From Rhipicephalus microplus (taxonomy: Eukaryota; Arthropoda; Arachnida; Ixodida; Ixodidae), in assembly GCF_043290135.1 (NCBI RefSeq), contig NW_027464602.1:3038001-3102000 (forward strand): 64,000 nucleotides of DNA. The letters run 5' to 3'. Positions within the stretch are counted from its first letter, which is position 1. Every line of letters starts with the position of its first letter. The notes under the pieces are model-generated. The model was not told the origin of the DNA. It did no database searches and saw only the letters and a list, made by a program, of their open reading frames with translations. The position numbers and the translations under genes are program-made. This document shows, piece after piece, positions 60,615 to 64,000 of the stretch.

Positions 60615-63324
60615 CCACTCTCACCACCATAAGAACATATCTTCAAAGCTATCAGCCCGAAGAAAAAAGCAACACACCACTCCCGGGAGGGCTCGAAACT
60701 CCAACCTTTCGGTCAACAGCCGATCGCGCTAGCCCATTGCGCCACGGAGACAGTCTTGCTCCCTTCCCACCACCATCAGAACATAACTTCAAAGCTATCA
60801 GCCCAAAGAAAAAAAAAGCCCCGCACCACCACCGGGTGGGCTCGAACCTCCAACCTTTCGGTTAACAGCCGATCGCGCTAGCCAATTGCACCACGGAGAC
60901 AGTCGTGCTCCACTCTCACCACCATCAGAACATATCTTCAAAGCTATCAGCGCAAAGAAAAAAGCAAAACACCACTCCCGGGAGGGCTCAAAACTCCAAC
61001 CTTTCGGTTAACAGCCGATCGCGCTAGCCCATTGCGCCACGGAGACAGTCTTGCTCCACTCTCACCACCATCAGAACATATCTTCAAAGCTATCAGCCAA
61101 AGATCGCGCTGGCCAATTGCGCCACGGAGAAAGTCCTGCTCAACTCTCACCACAATTAGAATATATCTCCAAAGCTATCACCCCATAGAAAAAAAAAGCG
61201 CCGCACCACCACTGGGTGGGCTCGAACCTCCGACCTTTTGGTTAACAGCCGATCGCGCTAGCCAATTGCGCCACCAAGACAATCCTGCTCCACTCTCACC
61301 TTCATAAGAACATATCTTCAAAGCTATCAGCCCGAAGAAAAAAGCAACACACCACTCCTGGGAGGGCTCGAAACTCCAACCTTTCGGTCAACAGCTGATC
61401 GCGCTAGCCAATTGCCCCACAGGGACAGTCGTGCTCCACTCTCACCACCGTCAGAACATTTCTTCAGAGCTATCACCCCAAAGAAAAAAAAAGCGCCGCA
61501 TCACCAACGGTTGGGCTAGAACCTCCAACCTTTCGGTTAACAGCCGATCGCGCTAGCCAATTGCGCAACGAAGACAGTCCTGCTCCATTTTCACCACCAT
61601 AAGAACATATCTTCAAAGCTATCAGCCCAAAAAAAAAGCGCCATACCACCACAGGGTGGGCTCGAACTTCCGACCTTTTGGTTAACAGCCGATCGCGCTA
61701 GCCAATTGCGCCATGGAGACAGTCCTGCTCCACTCTCACCACCATCAGAACATATCTTCAAAGCTATCAGCCCAAAGAAAAAAAAGCACCGCACCACCAC
61801 CGGGTGGGCTCGAACCTCCAACTTTTCGGTTAACAGCCGATCACGCTAGCCAATTGCGCCACGGAGACAGTCCTGCTCCCCTCTCACCACCATCAGAACA
61901 TATCTTCAAAGCTATCAGCCCACAGAAAAAAAAGCGCCGCACAACCACCGGGTAGGCTCGAACTTCCGACTTTTCGGTTAACAGCAGATCGCGCTAGCCA
62001 ATTGCGCCACGGAGACAGTCCTGCTCCACTCTCACCACCATAAGAACATATCTTCAAAGCTATCAGCCCAAAGAAAAAAAAGCGCCGCGCCACCACTGGG
62101 TGGGCTCGAACCTCCGACCTTTTGGTTAACAGCCGATCGCGCTAGCCAATTGCGCCACGGAGACAGTCCTGCTCCACTCTCACCACCATCAGAACATATT
62201 TTCAAAGCTATCAGCCCACAGAAAAAAAAGCGCCACACCACCACTGGGTGGGCTCGAACCTCCGACCTTTTGGTTAACAGCCGATCGCGCTAGCCAATTG
62301 CGCCACGGAGAACCACCGTCAGAACATTTCTTCAGAGCTATCAGCCCAAAGAAAAAAAAAGCGCTGCAAAACCACCGGGTGGGCTCGAACCTCCAACCTT
62401 ACGGTTAACAGCCGATCGCGCTAGCCCATTGCGCCATGGAGACAGTCTTGCTCCACTCTCACCACCATCAGAACATATCTTCAAAGCTATCAGCGCAAAG
62501 AAAAAAGCAACACACCACTCCTGGGAGGGCTCGAAACTCCAATCTTTCGGTCAACAGCCGATCGCGCTAGCCCATTGCGCCACGGAGACAGTCTTGCTCC
62601 CTTCTCACCACCATCAGAACATAACTTCAAAGCTATCAGCCCAAAGAAAAAAAAGCACCGCACCACCATCGTGTGGGCTCGAACCTCCAACCTTTTGGTT
62701 AACAGCCGATCGCGCTAGCCAATTGCGCCACGGAGACAGTCGTGCTTCACTCTCACCACCATCTGAACATATCTTCAAAGCTATCAGCGCAAAGAAAAAA
62801 GCAAAACACCACTCCCGGGAGGGCTCGAACCTCCAACTTTTCGGTTAACAGCCCTTCGCGCTGGCCAATTGCGCCACGGAGAAAGTCCTGCTCCACTCTC
62901 ACCACCGTCAGACCATTTCTTCAGAGCTATCACCCCAAAGAAAAAAAAGCGCCGCACCACCACCGGGTGGGCTCGAACCTCCAACCTTTCGGTTAACAGC
63001 CGATCGTGCTAGCCAATTTCCCCACGGTGACAGTCGTGCTCCACTCTCACCACCATCAGAACATATCTTCAAAGCTATCAGCCCATAGAAAAAAAAGCGC
63101 CGCACCACCACCGGGTGGGCTCGAACCTCCAACTTTTCGGTTAACAGCCGATTGCGCTAGCCAATTGCGCCACGGGGACTGTCCTGCTCCACTCTCACCA
63201 CCGTCAGACCATTTCTTCAGAGCTATCACCCCAAAGAAAAAAAAAAGCGCCGCACCACCACCGGGTGGGCTCGAACCTCCAACCTTTCGGGTAACAGCCG
63301 ATCGCGCTAGCCAATTGCCCCACG
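60615..63324 (-). repeat. Higher-order block E, copy 2, terminal part of the array
   Basis: Last block before the retrotransposon. It ends inside a unit whose paralogue at 56.7 kb continues normally into GACAGTCGTGC. Confidence 0.8.
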
Positions 63325-63329
63325 GAGAG
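63256..63329 (-). tRNA. Terminal tRNA-Asn(GTT)-like unit, 5' end fused to retrotransposon tail
   Basis: Class I body, anticodon loop CTGTTAC (GTT), A box altered to TGGGGCAATTGG. Base 1 is replaced: the plus strand reads CGGAGAG instead of CGGAGAC because the (GA)n run of the retrotransposon tail begins within the acceptor 5' strand. The natural 5' flank is replaced by retrotransposon sequence. Confidence 0.55.
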
Positions 63330-63338
63330 AGAGAGAGA
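63325..63338 (-). repeat. (TC)7 tail of the retrotransposon
   Basis: Seven GA dinucleotides on the plus strand are (TC)7 on the sense strand, directly after AATAAAGTTTATT. Its first bases cannot be told from TCTCC of the tRNA 5' end, so the exact junction lies within 63,325-63,329. Confidence 0.9.
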
Positions 63339-63344
63339 ATAAAC

Positions 63345-63350
63345 TTTATT
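63345..63350 (-). promoter_or_regulatory. Polyadenylation signal AATAAA
   Basis: Plus-strand TTTATT is AATAAA on the sense strand, about 100 bp after the stop codon and just before the (TC)n tail. Confidence 0.75.
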
Positions 63351-63448
63351 GGGTTCCAGCATGCGGGATTCCCTCCGGCCGCGCAGGGCGTGGGGTTCAC
63401 CCTATCTCACGTTACACTAGAAGTCCTAATGTCACGCGGGCCTAGACC

Positions 63449-64000
63449 TCAAGGCCTTCGTGCCCCGTCGCCGCTCGGGTTACTGAGGGTGTCCCCCTTT
63501 CGCCTTTGCAGCGCCAGTGCGACCTCGAGCTGCCGGACGGCCCTTCGCTGGTCTTCTGGGTCCGTAGACCCCACACGCTGTTCTACTTGCGGCGGTAACA
63601 CCGGACCGTCCGCGCTGTCTGCGTCACATCCCCAGAGTATGTGAGCCAGGGTGGCTCTCGCGCTCGCGCACACACTGCACATTTCACTCACGTAGAGTTC
63701 GGCGCACACGTGTCGCGCTAGCGATGGGGTCAGCACAGTCTCGGTTTGGAGCTGGCGCAACCTCACCGCCTCCCACCGGGTAAGATCCCTGTGCGGAGGC
63801 GGGAAGCCACGCCGTTGCTCCCTGTACCACGCGAGGATGTCGCCGTAATCGAGCAGCTGCTCCTCGCCTTCTTCTTTGGTCGCCGTCGTGTCTTCGGAGG
63901 CGGGCGCGGCCGCGGTCCGGCACGTGGCGAGACCACGGGCCGCGGCATCCGCCTCCTCGTTGCGGTTCGGAGATCCTGGTATCAGGTCCCTACCCATGTG
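63449..64000 (-). CDS. Non-LTR retrotransposon ORF2 C-terminus (partial)
   Basis: The frame is open from the window edge to a TGA at 63,449-63,451, 184 codons. The first ATG (63,995-63,997) is internal: the codon before it is His, and HMG followed by NEEADAAARG looks like the end of an RNase H domain (PAH/PGH...NE.AD pattern). Counting from that Met, residues 57-93 (AWYREQRRGFPPPHRDLTR, then LRQLQTETVLTPSL) form the linker typical of these elements. C107, C110, H119 and C124 make a CX2CX8HX4C motif (SVCASARATLAHILWGC), and STDPEDQ follows near 144-150. The role is reverse transcription and integration of the element's RNA; the reverse transcriptase and endonuclease domains are outside the window. 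RNase H presence favours the I superfamily. The copy may be 5'-truncated or full length. Confidence 0.75.
   Translation of the reverse strand, partial: HMGRDLIPGSPNRNEEADAAARGLATCRTAAAPASEDTTATKEEGEEQLLDYGDILAWYREQRRGFPPPHRDLTRWEAVRLRQLQTETVLTPSLARHVCAELYVSEMCSVCASARATLAHILWGCDADSADGPVLPPQVEQRVGSTDPEDQRRAVRQLEVALALQRRKGDTLSNPSGDGARRP

Larger units (their letters stand above)
1..63328 (-). repeat. Tandem array of ~148 bp tRNA-Asn-derived Pol III-like units
   Basis: About 430 units run head to tail, all with the tRNA-like sense on the minus strand. Successive tRNA 5' ends at 392, 540, 688, 835 and 982 show the 147-148 bp step. Each unit has, in minus-strand order, a 74 nt tRNA-like body, a trailer of about 9 nt, an oligo-T run and a spacer of about 58 bp. 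Most units carry PvuI, NheI, MfeI and HpaI sites within the tRNA body. Seven broad classes differ mainly in the acceptor 3' strand, the T arm and the spacer. The left edge lies outside the window; the right edge is a retrotransposon tail. Derivation from tRNA-Asn(GTT) is supported by the anticodon loop, D arm and TTCGAGC loop. Activity is not shown by sequence alone. Confidence 0.95.
63329..64000 (-). mobile_element. 3' end of a non-LTR (I-superfamily-like) retrotransposon
   Basis: The minus strand carries the 3' end of the reverse-transcriptase open reading frame, a 3' UTR of about 110 bp, AATAAA and a (TC)n tail. The 5' part lies beyond the window. Order and motifs resemble C-termini of I-superfamily elements abundant in tick genomes (recalled, not searched). 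Base composition and codon content are clearly unlike the array. No frameshift is seen in the visible part. Confidence 0.8.

Noticed and set aside
122..62096. Many 60-180 codon open frames on both strands across the array
   Set aside because: They are translations of the same repeat. The 148 bp period rotates the frame each unit, the same peptides recur in every frame order, and the frames overlap on both strands. Minus-strand ones read through the tRNA body (WRNWLARSAVNRKVGG). No codon bias, start context or domain supports a protein.
1..63328. CRISPR array
   Set aside because: Units are about 148 bp with no alternation of short exact repeats and unique spacers; the spacers repeat too, and each unit holds a tRNA-like body.
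1..63328. Ordinary cluster of functional tRNA-Asn genes
   Set aside because: Acceptor, T and anticodon stems carry shared mismatches in nearly all units. I keep single units as tRNA-like at moderate confidence because tRNAscan-SE may still call many of them.
1..63328. Identity with a named tick tRNA-type SINE such as Ruka
   Set aside because: I cannot compare sequences here, and a tandem array with no LINE-like tail or target-site duplications is not SINE-like. The relation remains possible.
1..63328. Assembly artefact from repeated reads
   Set aside because: Private variants, nested blocks and different offsets argue for a real array, but exact copy number and order cannot be verified without reads.
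1..63328. 5S rRNA or other rRNA/snRNA repeats
   Set aside because: The unit matches a tRNA D arm, GTT anticodon loop and TTCGAGC T loop; no 5S or snRNA motif was recognised.
63006..63644. 212-codon plus-strand open frame crossing the array edge
   Set aside because: It joins repeat sequence to the antisense of the retrotransposon 3' UTR and coding end; it spans two unrelated elements.
63684..63948. Two alternative minus-strand frames in the last 0.3 kb
   Set aside because: They overlap the frame with the CX2CX8HX4C motif and RNase H-like end, and are Arg/Pro-rich out-of-frame products of GC-rich DNA.

Overview
The window is almost entirely one head-to-tail tandem array. From base 1 to about 63,328 a unit of about 148 bp repeats roughly 430 times (63.3 kb divided by 148 bp; an estimate, not a count). 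Every unit I read lies in the same orientation. Read on the minus strand, a unit is a 73-74 nt tRNA-Asn(GTT)-like body with recognisable A and B boxes, a trailer of about 9 nt, an oligo-T run (mostly T8-T9, range about 6-10), and a spacer of about 58 bp leading to the next tRNA body. Each unit is therefore laid out like a small RNA polymerase III gene. The cloverleaf is degraded in a shared way: T-stem and anticodon-stem mismatches are common to most units and the acceptor stem is poor. I read the array as a tRNA-derived satellite rather than a cluster of ordinary tRNA genes.

The last 0.7 kb (about 63,329-64,000) is different. On the minus strand it holds the 3' end of a non-LTR retrotransposon: the end of an RNase H-like region, a C-terminal CX2CX8HX4C motif, a stop codon, a short 3' UTR with AATAAA and a (TC)n tail. 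The tail runs straight into the 5' end of the outermost tRNA-like unit. A paralogous unit at 56.7 kb shows the same site without the element.

Organism: an animal nuclear genome, most probably a hard tick or related arachnid. This rests on recalled resemblance of the retrotransposon C-terminus and its AATAAAGTTTATT-(TC)n tail to tick elements. It was not tested by any search.

Layout: units fall into about seven sequence classes arranged in nested higher-order repeats. Block A (1-5,390) recurs at 22,868-28,256. Block R (17,170-22,698) recurs at 28,720-33,951. The 11.8 kb between A and R in the first copy (5.4-17.2 kb) holds 2.4-2.9 kb modules and is nearly absent from the second copy. Further right are a 4.4-4.8 kb tandem pair (36.2-40.3 and 41.0-44.6 kb), a recent 592 bp / 1.4 kb amplification (44.9-48.3 kb), a 2.4 kb pair 8,987 bp apart (48.8-51.1 and 57.8-60.1 kb), a more divergent island (51.1-53.5 kb), and a last pair ending at the retrotransposon (54.4-56.7 and 60.6-63.3 kb). 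Fixed deletion variants (85 bp and 130 bp units) have been carried along by these duplications. Block limits are read by eye and are good to roughly one unit.

I find no protein-coding gene inside the array. The many short open frames there are translations of the repeat in rotating frames. Individual units are listed only for the first 1.4 kb and for notable variants; the same pattern fills the rest.
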